A DNA stretch of 30,189 nt from a virus. The translations under genes were made by a program, and so were the position numbers. Positions 8,238 to 17,500 of the stretch are shown piece by piece. Numbering within the stretch: the stretch's first letter is position 1; each line of letters starts with the position of its first letter. Below the pieces are notes generated by a model. The model worked only from the letters and a program-made list of their open reading frames with translations, was not told the DNA's origin and did not search any database. The stretch is taken from the IMG/VR virus record IMGVR_UViG_3300021375_000112, positions 1-30,189 of that record. One strand, given 5' to 3'.

Positions 8238-8721
8238 CGATTACTTCTGTGAACTGGTTTTGAATTTGGCACATCATGTCATCCTTTACTTTATAGTAGT
8301 AATTTAGTGACATATCCTTTCTTGCTTCTGTGATAATTAGTTTATCTATGTCTTTGGTTGTTCTAATTGTGTAGTTGTAAAAAAATAAATCATTTATATG
8401 TTTGTTTAGTTCTCTACCATTCTTAGTTAAGACATTTTCTATAGTGCCTTTTACTTTATTGATTTTTGTTTTAGATGTAGTATTGCAAAGTTTAACAATC
8501 ATTTGGGCCGCTTCTGATATAGGTATCTCTTTAAAGATTGGCTTTTTAGTTGTGCTGTCAACTACAGAAAAATATTTTTCTTTATTACCACTAACAAAAT
8601 AAAGGTTGCGTTTGCTTATACTCTTAACAGCATTATCAAGTTTATTGACTAATTCTGCTTTTTTCTTTTTAGAGAGTTTCTTGTTGAGGGTAGATTTTGT
8701 ATTTTGTTTTACCATTGTCAT
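8221..8721 (-). CDS. Hypothetical lysine-rich protein, 166 aa
   Basis: Family not recognised. The N-terminus is strongly basic (TLNKKLSKKKKAELVNKL), followed by a mixed alpha/beta stretch (LYFVSGNKEKYFSVVDS, then EIPISEAAQMIVKLC) and a C-terminal helical part. The start at 8721 (or the second ATG at 8715) overlaps the preceding 72-aa frame by about 50 nt and has no evident ribosome site. The next in-frame Met is 74 codons later and would remove the conserved-looking middle. The gene ends in a possible terminator. Confidence 0.7.
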   Translation of the reverse strand: MTMVKQNTKSTLNKKLSKKKKAELVNKLDNAVKSISKRNLYFVSGNKEKYFSVVDSTTKKPIFKEIPISEAAQMIVKLCNTTSKTKINKVKGTIENVLTKNGRELNKHINDLFFYNYTIRTTKDIDKLIITEARKDMSLNYYYKVKDDMMCQIQNQFTEVIDYKKM

Positions 8722-8887
8722 TTACTTTAAGTACCAATCCACGTTGTCTGAGATTGCTTGCCATATGCAATTCTTTTTCTTGCAGGTCTACTTCATATAT
8801 ACCTTTTTCGTGCTTTAATTTATCAAAAAAGCGGAATTCATTTGAACTGACAACCGTTAGACCATGTTTGTTTTTAAGCATTTTCAT
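8669..8887 (-). CDS. Small protein, possible winged-helix fold, 72 aa
   Basis: The C-terminal half, KELHMASNLRQRGLVLKVNDNGKTKYKIYP, has the pattern of a winged helix: a recognition-like helix with L..RGLV, then a beta hairpin turning at NDNG and ending Y.I.P. No family can be named. The start has an AGAGA ribosome-site-like stretch 5 nt upstream. It overlaps the next gene by 53 nt in another frame, which is long for this tightly packed but otherwise barely overlapping region; one of the two starts may be misplaced. Confidence 0.55.
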   Translation of the reverse strand: MKMLKNKHGLTVVSSNEFRFFDKLKHEKGIYEVDLQEKELHMASNLRQRGLVLKVNDNGKTKYKIYPQQETL

Positions 8888-8888
8888 G

Positions 8889-9074
8889 TTATCTCTTTAT
8901 GATTGTGCTTTCTTTTTTAGACTTTGGTCCAGGTTTTTTGTGAGCCCATTTAGTTTTTTTAGGCTTTTTAGGACGTTGGACCACACGTTGTACATCACTT
9001 TGAAGTGGCTTAACCACTGTGGCAACTGAGCCGGCTGTCATTGTTTCTGATAATATAATGTCGTTGATCTTCAT
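8889..9074 (-). CDS. Small basic protein with capsid-targeting-like N-terminus, 61 aa
   Basis: MKINDIILSETMTAG carries L-S-E at residues 8-10, like the cleavable leader of T4 internal head proteins. The second half is Lys/Arg/Pro-rich (QRPKKPKKTKWAHKKPGPKS) and would bind nucleic acid. The open frame extends to 9140, but those 22 residues overlap the glycosyltransferase-like gene. The ATG at 9074 is chosen because a late octamer ends exactly 5 nt before it and because the N-terminus then matches those of its late neighbours. A packaged DNA-binding protein is my inference; the sequence alone does not prove it. Confidence 0.7.
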   Translation of the reverse strand: MKINDIILSETMTAGSVATVVKPLQSDVQRVVQRPKKPKKTKWAHKKPGPKSKKESTIIKR

Positions 9075-9078
9075 ACTG

Positions 9079-10401
9079 TTATTTATCTTCTTTGTTCTGT
9101 AATGGTAACTTATACCCGGGCCTAATTTCAAAAAATTCATGTAAACCTAAGGCTGAATTTTCTTTTATGGTATTTAAATTACTAACAAATAGATTATAAT
9201 TATGAATAACATCAATAGAAATCTTGTCTTGTAAGTTCTTCCACTCTATTGGGTTGGATTTAATTTCTTTTAATTGCTGTATTGCATCACACACCATAAT
9301 AATTTTGCTAATATTATTCATTGTGGTATCTAATTTGTGTGTATCTATCAAATAATCAAAAGTATTATAACCTAATTCTTGTAAATGCTTATATGTTTTA
9401 TTACTGCCTAGTACAATAAATGGTTGACACATAACTATAGGCTTGAATACTTTTTCAGAAACAAATAAATTATTATTAGAAAACGTTTCTGTGATAACTT
9501 GCACATCACAATTTAACATATTTTGTATAAAACTGTCATCACCAAACTCTTTCATATGTATACTGTCTTCCGTTCTTTTGTCCGCAACTATAGGATAATG
9601 TGTTTTTAGTTTATCAAGCCATTCAACTGCTATTTCAAAGTCTTCTTTTTCTATAATTAAGTTTGTTAAATCCTCTGATAATTGTGTAATAGTTTTACTG
9701 TATAACTTATTATATTCTAAATCAGAACTACTTACATAACCGTCTTGTAATAGGTCTAATTTGCTCATACAGCCTAGTAAAAGTGTTCTGTGATGTTTGG
9801 GTGCGTTATTTAAACAACTGAATACAGACGGTCTGTGTAAGTCTGTGTCTATGTCAACTAATTGGTCGTCTTCTTTAAAATCATACTCAATTATTTCGTA
9901 TAATTCTGCCATGCTATCTTCCATAAAATTGTTTGCACAAAAAGTTTGAAAGTTATTATAACCTAATTGTTGTTGTATGTCTTGTATGTTTATACTGCTA
10001 TTACAATAATAGGTATTATCAGGATTTAAATTGTAATGATTTACAACTTGAGATATAAAACTAAACATATATTCATCACTAAAACCTTCAGCACTATTAT
10101 CAAATAGTATTACAGGTTCTGCAAAGTCTTTTACATATTCAGGAATAATTGGTTTGCAACTGTACTTGTTGTCTTTCCACAAATTAAATAATTCTTTAGA
10201 ACCTATGCCGTCTAAACTTATTACTATTATTGTTTTTAAAGATTTGTGTGCTTTATCTAATTCTCTCCAGTATATATCTAAATGCCTACATTGTCCATAT
10301 ATACTATCTCTAGTATGTGCTGGAACATGTTCTAAAAGGTCTTTCTTTCCACAACTGGATAGAAAACTAACAAAAGGATTGTTTATATCGAGAATCTGCA
10401 T
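9079..10401 (-). CDS. Glycosyltransferase-like protein, 440 aa
   Basis: The best clue is the segment VITETFSNNNLFVSEKVFKP (302-321) followed by IVMCQPFIVLGS. This is the donor-site pattern seen in GT-B enzymes such as the fucosyltransferase (GT10) group, where a Ser/Thr-Glu-Lys motif precedes a helix and a PF-hydrophobic strand. Upstream, FSCLNNAPKHHRTLLLG (194-210) also fits uncharacterised marine-phage glycosyltransferases as I remember them. The N-terminal 180 residues are less typical. Assignment to an exact family is uncertain. A late-type octamer lies 6 nt before the ATG. A role in modifying virion or host surface glycans is inferred. Confidence 0.6.
   Translation of the reverse strand: MQILDINNPFVSFLSSCGKKDLLEHVPAHTRDSIYGQCRHLDIYWRELDKAHKSLKTIIVISLDGIGSKELFNLWKDNKYSCKPIIPEYVKDFAEPVILFDNSAEGFSDEYMFSFISQVVNHYNLNPDNTYYCNSSINIQDIQQQLGYNNFQTFCANNFMEDSMAELYEIIEYDFKEDDQLVDIDTDLHRPSVFSCLNNAPKHHRTLLLGCMSKLDLLQDGYVSSSDLEYNKLYSKTITQLSEDLTNLIIEKEDFEIAVEWLDKLKTHYPIVADKRTEDSIHMKEFGDDSFIQNMLNCDVQVITETFSNNNLFVSEKVFKPIVMCQPFIVLGSNKTYKHLQELGYNTFDYLIDTHKLDTTMNNISKIIMVCDAIQQLKEIKSNPIEWKNLQDKISIDVIHNYNLFVSNLNTIKENSALGLHEFFEIRPGYKLPLQNKEDK
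9080..9087 (-). promoter_or_regulatory. Late octamer 5 nt before the 61-aa gene
   Basis: GATAAATA on the minus strand, then ACAGT and ATG. The octamer overlaps the stop region of the upstream gene. With T4-like geometry the RNA would start at the ATG (leaderless). Confidence 0.6.
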
Positions 10402-10407
10402 TAGCAG

Positions 10408-10415
10408 TATTTATT
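10408..10415 (-). promoter_or_regulatory. Late-type octamer 6 nt before the glycosyltransferase-like gene
   Basis: AATAAATA on the minus strand, then CTGCTA and ATG. It overlaps the stop codon of the superoxide dismutase fusion gene. It is AT-rich enough that chance occurrence cannot be ruled out, but the spacing agrees with the other near-leaderless starts. Confidence 0.45.
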
Positions 10416-11542
10416 TAGGATTTTTTCTTGCCGCCTTTCATGTTGGCACACCAGTGATACATTTTACCCTTCTCACCACTGTACTTTTTTGCTTTTGCAC
10501 GGAGACTACTCACTGAGCCTTTGCAACTGGCTCCTGCCTTCTTTACTCGGCCTGGTCTACTCTTGCCTTTCTTCTTGCCGTCAGCAAAGTTTTCGTCCAT
10601 CTTAGAACGTAATAAATCCTTAAAGTAATTTTCTGCCATTACTGCTCTGTCACTTGTAGTGTGGTCAAATGCTTTCATTACGTCTTCAATGTCTGCATCA
10701 ATAATTATTGCTGGTACTCTTTTAATACCTAATATATGTGCGGCATCGTATCTGTGATGTCCGTTTATGAGATATCCTTTCCTATCTACAATAAATGGCC
10801 TGTCTGCATTTTTTAAAAATACGTCTTCTGCTTTTTTACTTAATCCATCTACACGTTGGCTTTGTACTGGTTTAATTTTATCTATACTGATTTTACCTTC
10901 CTTATAATCAAAATCTGAGTTTTTGATATGACTTCTTCTAATTTGAGGTAATTCATTTCTGTTAAAATGTTTATCGCTTAATGCTCTGTTGTAATCTTCT
11001 TCTATTGAACCTTTTAATCTTATTACACCACAAGCAACTCTATCACCTGCATTGCCTGTTTTTGTGCTTTCTTCGTCTCCACCTTGACCTAAATCATCTG
11101 TATCAGCATGTATTACTATTGCTCTGCCTACTACATCATGTAATTGTACCCTCGGTGCTTTGAATTGGAACCTTGCAATACCTTGATCGTCTGCTTTGAT
11201 GTTTCCTAAGTCACCCACATGTCCGTGTTCTAATCCACCGTGTTCTACGCCTTCTGGATTATAATGTCCTCCGGCACTAGCACAACCGTCACTTAGATCG
11301 CCAAACTCATGTATGTGGAAACCATGTAATCCAGGAGTTAAACCTTTTACTATTCCTTTGATTATTGTTTCTTCGCCAAATTTTTGTTTGAATTTTACAA
11401 ATCCTGTAACATCTTCTGGTGAATGTTCCAATTGACATATTGCTTTTATGGTTTCATTAGACTCTGTGATAGATTCTAACTTAGAGCACTCACAAGTTTT
11501 TGCTTTTGTCTTAGGACAACTTTGAAAATCTACTGCTCTCAT
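10415..11542 (-). CDS. Cu/Zn superoxide dismutase fused to a ParB-like domain and basic tail, 375 aa
   Basis: Residues 30-178 are a Cu/Zn superoxide dismutase (superoxide to peroxide and oxygen). By alignment to human SOD1 every key residue is present: metal ligands His76, His78, His93 (bridging), His101, His108, Asp111 and His145, the disulfide cysteines Cys87 and Cys171, and active-site Arg168 in GDRVACGVI. Residues 196-290 resemble the ParB/Srx N-terminal fold (FIVDRKGYLINGHHRYDAA). Residues 321-375 are a Lys/Gly/Ser-rich tail with AGASCKGSV and MYHWCANM. There is no signal peptide, unlike periplasmic bacterial SodC. A Cys-containing leader (C9, C17, C19) precedes an I-T-E site at 25-27. 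The start overlaps the stop of the giant gene (TAATG), so it belongs to the phage late operon and is not contamination. Confidence 0.93.
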   Translation of the reverse strand: MRAVDFQSCPKTKAKTCECSKLESITESNETIKAICQLEHSPEDVTGFVKFKQKFGEETIIKGIVKGLTPGLHGFHIHEFGDLSDGCASAGGHYNPEGVEHGGLEHGHVGDLGNIKADDQGIARFQFKAPRVQLHDVVGRAIVIHADTDDLGQGGDEESTKTGNAGDRVACGVIRLKGSIEEDYNRALSDKHFNRNELPQIRRSHIKNSDFDYKEGKISIDKIKPVQSQRVDGLSKKAEDVFLKNADRPFIVDRKGYLINGHHRYDAAHILGIKRVPAIIIDADIEDVMKAFDHTTSDRAVMAENYFKDLLRSKMDENFADGKKKGKSRPGRVKKAGASCKGSVSSLRAKAKKYSGEKGKMYHWCANMKGGKKKS

Positions 11543-14500
11543 TACTTAAATCCAAAGGCAAATTTGCCACCTATTCTTGAACTGTAGTAATTTTTACTGC
11601 CGTCTATTTCTACTGTACCTTGGAAGTTTGGCGGATATACAGCCTCCCATCCTGTTACTCTAGCATCATCTCCTTGTTTACCCATTTTACAATATAACTG
11701 TACAATACTGGATTGGTTAAGAAATGCTACACAACCTTGTCCAAACTCTGGACCCGATTCATTTATAAGTCTAGTAACCTTTTTAGCAAGTAAGGCCAAC
11801 AATGCATAACCTGTATTAAACCCTGCAACATCTTGTCTCGGTGTACCATAATTAAATAGTTCTGTTGCGGCTTGACTTAATCCTGCATAGTCTTGTTTGC
11901 CTTGTTGTATATAACCATTGATTTCTTCTTCTAGCCCTTGTGGTAATGCTTTGTATAATTCTGCTAATCTAAAAGGACCATCTTTAGCACTATTGCTTTG
12001 TACAATGTTTATGATTTTTACAGTTGTAGGATATTGTGCTTTTAATTCTTCTGATGCTTTTAATATAGCATCTTGTATATTCTTAACACTTGCTTTAGCA
12101 CCTTTACCACCCTTACTGCTGATACCTACTCTAGTACCGTCTGGTGCTGTAAAGTAACTGTCAACTAGTGGGGCATTCATTGCCATAGGCCAAAATATAC
12201 TACAACTTGCCCATGGTTGACCTTTTAATAAATCATTTTTGGCATCATCTGCCTGACCACCTACCATTTCACTCATTAGTGCAACCGGACCCATTATCTC
12301 ACCAAAGTAATCTCTTAATGCTGGTAAGTTTTTGATCTGTCCTGGAAACACAGGATGTTCCTGTGTATGAATTGTTTCTAATGCATTTACTAATGCTTCT
12401 GATAAGTCGTTACCTGCAGAATTTTTCTTTACTGTTTGTATAACATCCATTACACCATTAAATTCATCATCTGTTTTAATTAAATGTTGTGGATCTATGC
12501 CAATGTCTAATTTCATTGCTCCAGCAGTTTGTAATTTCCAACCAAGTGGTACTTGACCGTTGCTCCATTTACCCATCATATCTGCTGTTTTTTGTTTAAA
12601 GTATCTTCCCCAATATGTTGGTTTATCATTTAATTCTGGATCTGTAAGTGTAGCAATACCAAATGCTAAACTACCATTATTAGGAGTATTAGTCCATTCT
12701 ATTTGACTATTGATTTCTTGTTCTGTTGCTCTAATAAATTCATCTCTGCTTTCTGGATCAGGGAATTGCATTTCTTCTTGTGGGTATAAATCTACACGTT
12801 GAAACTCTAATTGATCGTTTCCTTTTTGAAATCTATCGCCAACAACTCTTCCCATTATACCTTTTGCTTCTAAAAGAGATTTAACGTGTTGCTTACTCCA
12901 CTCATTGATATTGAGTTTTGCTTTTACTTCCGGTCCTAGTGTTTCTGCATAACCTCTAACAATACCTCTTGCACATGCATCATCACCGGCTTCTGCTCTT
13001 AAACGTTTAAAATCATTTAACATTCCTGGAACAGGTATTGCTGTAAAGGCTAACATTTGTTTTTTAAGATCGCTTACTGGAAAATGATCTGCTAATAATT
13101 TGTTTATAACTACAATAGTATCATTGTTTGGCGTGGCATCTTCTTTAACTTTTTTCTTTTTCTTTTTCTCTTTAGGTAAATCTTTAAGCAATGCCGCCAT
13201 GTCTTGGCCTGCTTCTATTGTTTCATATAACTTATCAATTTTAGTTTTATTTACTTTTGATATAATATCTAATTGTTCTTGTAAAGGTAATGCATCAAAT
13301 TTATTAAACACACTTTCTAATTCTGGGTTACTAGGTGAATTGCTGAGTCTATTTCTAACTATTTCTCGTGCTTGAGCTATGGTCATAGGTTCGCCGCCAC
13401 CTGATTTATTACTTACAAGTGCTTGTAATATCATATTCTTAGTGCCGCCTGGAGTAACATCTCCATTTAGTATAGCAACAAGTTTATTTACTTCGGCTTG
13501 AGGCATGTAGTTTTGTATGCCATCTTGCATCATTCTATCAAAAAGTTGATATGCATCTCTGGCAGATTGATAACCGCTATCACTACCATACATACCACTT
13601 ACATCATCACCATCACTGCCGTCTGGATTCTTTCTGAAATAGTTTCCACCACTAACATTATAGTTCTTTTTGATGTAATCTTCTGCGGCTAAAACTGCGG
13701 CGGCCCATCTACTGCCACTAACTACATTTCCACCATCTGGTGCATATTCTTTTTCTGGTCTCCAATCATGGTTACCGTCAAATTGTTTGTATGCTTTCTT
13801 TAAAAGTTCTGCACCTTGGTCATTTACACCACGTGTTATGCCTAAGTGGTCTGCCAAGTTGCCCCAATTTGTTTTACTTGCTATGCCATTAGAAGATTCT
13901 CGATCATAGTCTTCTACACCACCTGCTCTTAATAATGATTCTACTTTGGTATTAAATGCTGTTGCTTTGCTGTCTATTGCTTTTGCTTTTTTAGATAATT
14001 TTGGATTGTTTACATGCCATGCCGCGGCACTTGAAAACTCAAATGGTTCGCCTAAATCACTGTTGAGTTCTTTTCTTGGCAATAGAGGTTCGTGCCCTAA
14101 CCCATTCATTCCCTCTCTTCCGTCGCCGAGAGAACCATTGTCAAAAACAACTCCTCGTAATTTTAACTTTTGTTTGATGTTATGATCGTTGCCACTAACA
14201 TATCTATTCAAGAAATTATCTATACTAACTCTATACTTGTCTCTAAATGCATTGTAGATCTTTTCGATTTTTTCTTCTCTCCAAGTATCTTTAATTTTTC
14301 TGTACATGTGATTTCGTTGCTTATAGGCTTCTCTGGCTATAGATTCATGACTTGTTGGCATTTGTATACAGAAGTCATATGAGCTGTTTTGATTATTCCT
14401 AGCCCAATCTAAATAACCATATAAACTACGATCGGAATAAGAGTCTAATTCATCAATCATTTCTTTTCTATAATATAAGTCGCCGCCAAAATCAAATGTT

Positions 14501-17500
14501 TTTACAGTTGCCAATACTTTACTGTTCTTTTTAGTAAACTCTCGATCTTTTTTATCTACTTTGAGTTTATTATCTATTTGATCTTGTTGAGAGTCAAACC
14601 CTAGTTTTTGTGTAACTTTATCAAATGAAACCATAAACTGTTTAATTGCGTCTAAACGTTTTCTAATTAAGTCAGGTACAGGACCCATTTTATAAACACT
14701 TGGCTTTGTATCTTTTAATCTATAGTATTTGTCAAATGAACCTCTAAAGAAATCTTGTAGCAAATTTTTATAATCTTCTGCTACTGTATCTCCAATTGAT
14801 CTAGGAGTGAATCTCCCGCCGTCTATTTCATCAATGATATCTTTTAACCTTTCTGCTGTATATCCAGTTAGACCAAAAAAGGCTTGACCATCTCTTTGGG
14901 TACCTGCATCAGTACCATCTAGTTCACTGTATTTGTCAAGCATCATGTCATCGGATGTTTCAATAACGTCATACATACTTTTTACAGATTTGTTTATTTC
15001 TTTTAAACTATCTATATATAATTGTAAATCTTCATCTTTAATTCTATCTAATTCTTCCCAACGAGTTCTATACTTAATCATAAACTTGCTCAGCCAATTA
15101 TCTGTATAATTGTCGCCGCCTTGCACTTTTAGATTTACACCTTTACCAACTGGTTGAGTGTAAGGTTTGTATGATTTTAAATGATCAATAAATTTATTGT
15201 ATCCTTCTTTAGATATTGGATCGCCAGGGCTAACCCAATGGCCGTCAACTGGCCCGTATCCAAAAGAGCCACGTGTTATACCACCAAAGAACTCTTTGTA
15301 TTCCGTTTTAAAAGAAGGTTGCTCTATTTGTGTTTTCCAAGCATCTGCTACTACTTTTTTACTTCTAGTTGGTAATACATCTGCTAATTTAGAAATAAAT
15401 TCATCATATTTTTTGCCTTTGAGATCATCACTGTTTATAGCACTCCAGATACCTGATGCTATTTTTTCTACTTGTGGACCTGATGCAAATGATGGTAATT
15501 CCACAAACTCCTTTTTAAATAATCTTTCTACACCATTTTGAGCTCTTTCCAATGTTGTTTGTGGGGAAACTGTTTTATTTGTAAAAATTTCTCTATAAGA
15601 TTTAGTAATCATTTTGCCTAATTCATCGAGAGTAAGTTCAAAATCTTTAACAGTATTTCTCAATATCCCAATACCTTTTGCACTTATGACATCTCTGTTT
15701 AAATTTTGGTTTAAGTCATAACCTGCCTGTGCTACACCTAGTGCAAATTTTTCTTGAGCTTTTTTAAGTAAACCTTCTTTTTGTAATCTATCAGTCTCTA
15801 CATCTTCTTTTAATCCAGGTTTTCTTGCTTTTAGTGTTTTATATCTATGTAAATTGTTAAATGCACTAGCAAGGATAAACATAGATTCTACATAATTTTG
15901 TTTGTTAAAAAATCCTTTCAACACATTTACTGCTGGATGTTCTGCACCATCATCAAATCGGCCTTTTGTTCTTTCATCATCACGATCACTAATTGAATCT
16001 AACTGATTTATAAAGCGGAATAATGCTTTTGCATAATCTTTATTATATGCGTCGTCACCTTCAGTAGTATATCCTGCTGTCATAGTTGTAGCATAACGGA
16101 TTACTGCTTTTGCAACCTTGTTAAAATCTAAATGGTAATCGTCGCCGCCGCCTATTCTAAATTCTACAAGTTGTTTTCCGGTATCTGGATCTGTTTGATC
16201 TTTAAAGTTTATAGAACTAAATTTGGCACTATCAATGCCTTTGCTTAAAATACTTTCTATACCTTTAATAGTTTTTGTATTTTCTGGATTTGCTTTGAGC
16301 TCTGCCGCTTTTCTTTTTAGGCTATCTATTTGGCTTTTTGCATAACTGTTATTTTGTCTGCCAAACGTACTTAATAAATATTTGTCGCCAAGTAGCATTG
16401 CTATTTTTAACTTGTTTGGGCTATTCTCCACCCTGTTATTTGAGGTTCCTTTGCCTTGGTAACTCATAGTAACATGTAACCCTGTTGAATGGTTTGTTTC
16501 TACCCCCATGTCACTAAAAAAATTAAAAAGACTTTTCATCTCTTCAAGCATTTTACCGGGTGAACTGTAAACTGGACTGATAATTTCTGCACCAGTACCT
16601 GAGTAAATATCTATACTACTATCATCTTCTACTGCCCATGTGTCATACCCACTAGTACTACCATACTCTCCATATTCTGCACGATTGGTAAAATCACTAT
16701 ATTGCTCTGACCAGTTATTTAAATAGTCTGCTACTTCTTCTAATCCGCCGCCGCCCTCTGGATTACTTATATAATAATCTCCAAGCTCGGCTAAACAATT
16801 ACCCCAACCACCATATTCTCTATTTGCCCATACATCTATGTCGTATTCGGTCTCTATTTCGTCAACGGCTTCATCCATTGCTTCACCAGACTCACGTATT
16901 GCTTCTTCTATCCATTCGATTAAATCATCTTCTCTTTCTTCTTCTGCGTACTGTCTTCCCCAAGCAATAAAATCCCAATCTTCGTATTCTTCTCGTTCTT
17001 CTTCTGGCAAGTCATCTAGTATGCGTTCTTTGTATTCTTCTATGTCGTCTTCGTCTAGTTGATCTTCAACAAAATCATTTATATAATCTTCATCTTCTTT
17101 TCTATCTTGTGTCATACGGGAAATAATTTCGCCTTCCAAATCAAATGCCATTTCGTAGACCCATTCTCTGTATGCTTCTTCTATTTCATTTACAGCACGT
17201 CTGCCAATTTGATCATAAAGTGCATCTTGTATCTCATACCATGTATTTTCATCAGCCCAGTTTTCGTCTTCACCGCCGCCATATACTTCAGTCCAAACAG
17301 TTTCTGCTTCAAAACCACATTTAATTGGTGCTGTTAGAGCCGCTTGTCCTATTTCTTTTTTATTAAAATTGATTTCAAATATTTGCTCTCGGCCTTGTTC
17401 GCTGAGTTTATGCTTTCTTGCTAATTTTTTAACACCTTGATTATCTTTGCTTCTAAATTTTATTCCAGATTGTGTTTTCTTAACAAGTGTGCCCAACTTA

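Noticed and set aside
9075-9140. 22-residue N-terminal extension of the 61-aa basic protein
   Set aside because: It overlaps the glycosyltransferase-like gene and hides the MKINDIILSE leader shared in form with late neighbours; the promoter lies inside the extension.
10415-11542. Superoxide dismutase gene as host contamination or a transposon cargo
   Set aside because: Its start overlaps the stop of the phage giant gene, its end carries the next gene's promoter, it obeys the same GCWGC avoidance, and no insertion-element ends or repeats flank it.
16838-17062. Acidic Glu/Asp-rich stretch of the giant protein as a separate gene or repeat
   Set aside because: It is in frame inside the amidoligase region without a start site; it is read as an acidic insertion between motifs.
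13680-17290. GCCGCC/GCGGCG runs taken as a microsatellite or GC island
   Set aside because: They are ordinary codons (mainly Ala-Ala, and antisense of Gly-Gly) whose form is explained by the avoidance of GCWGC; there is no tandem repeat unit.
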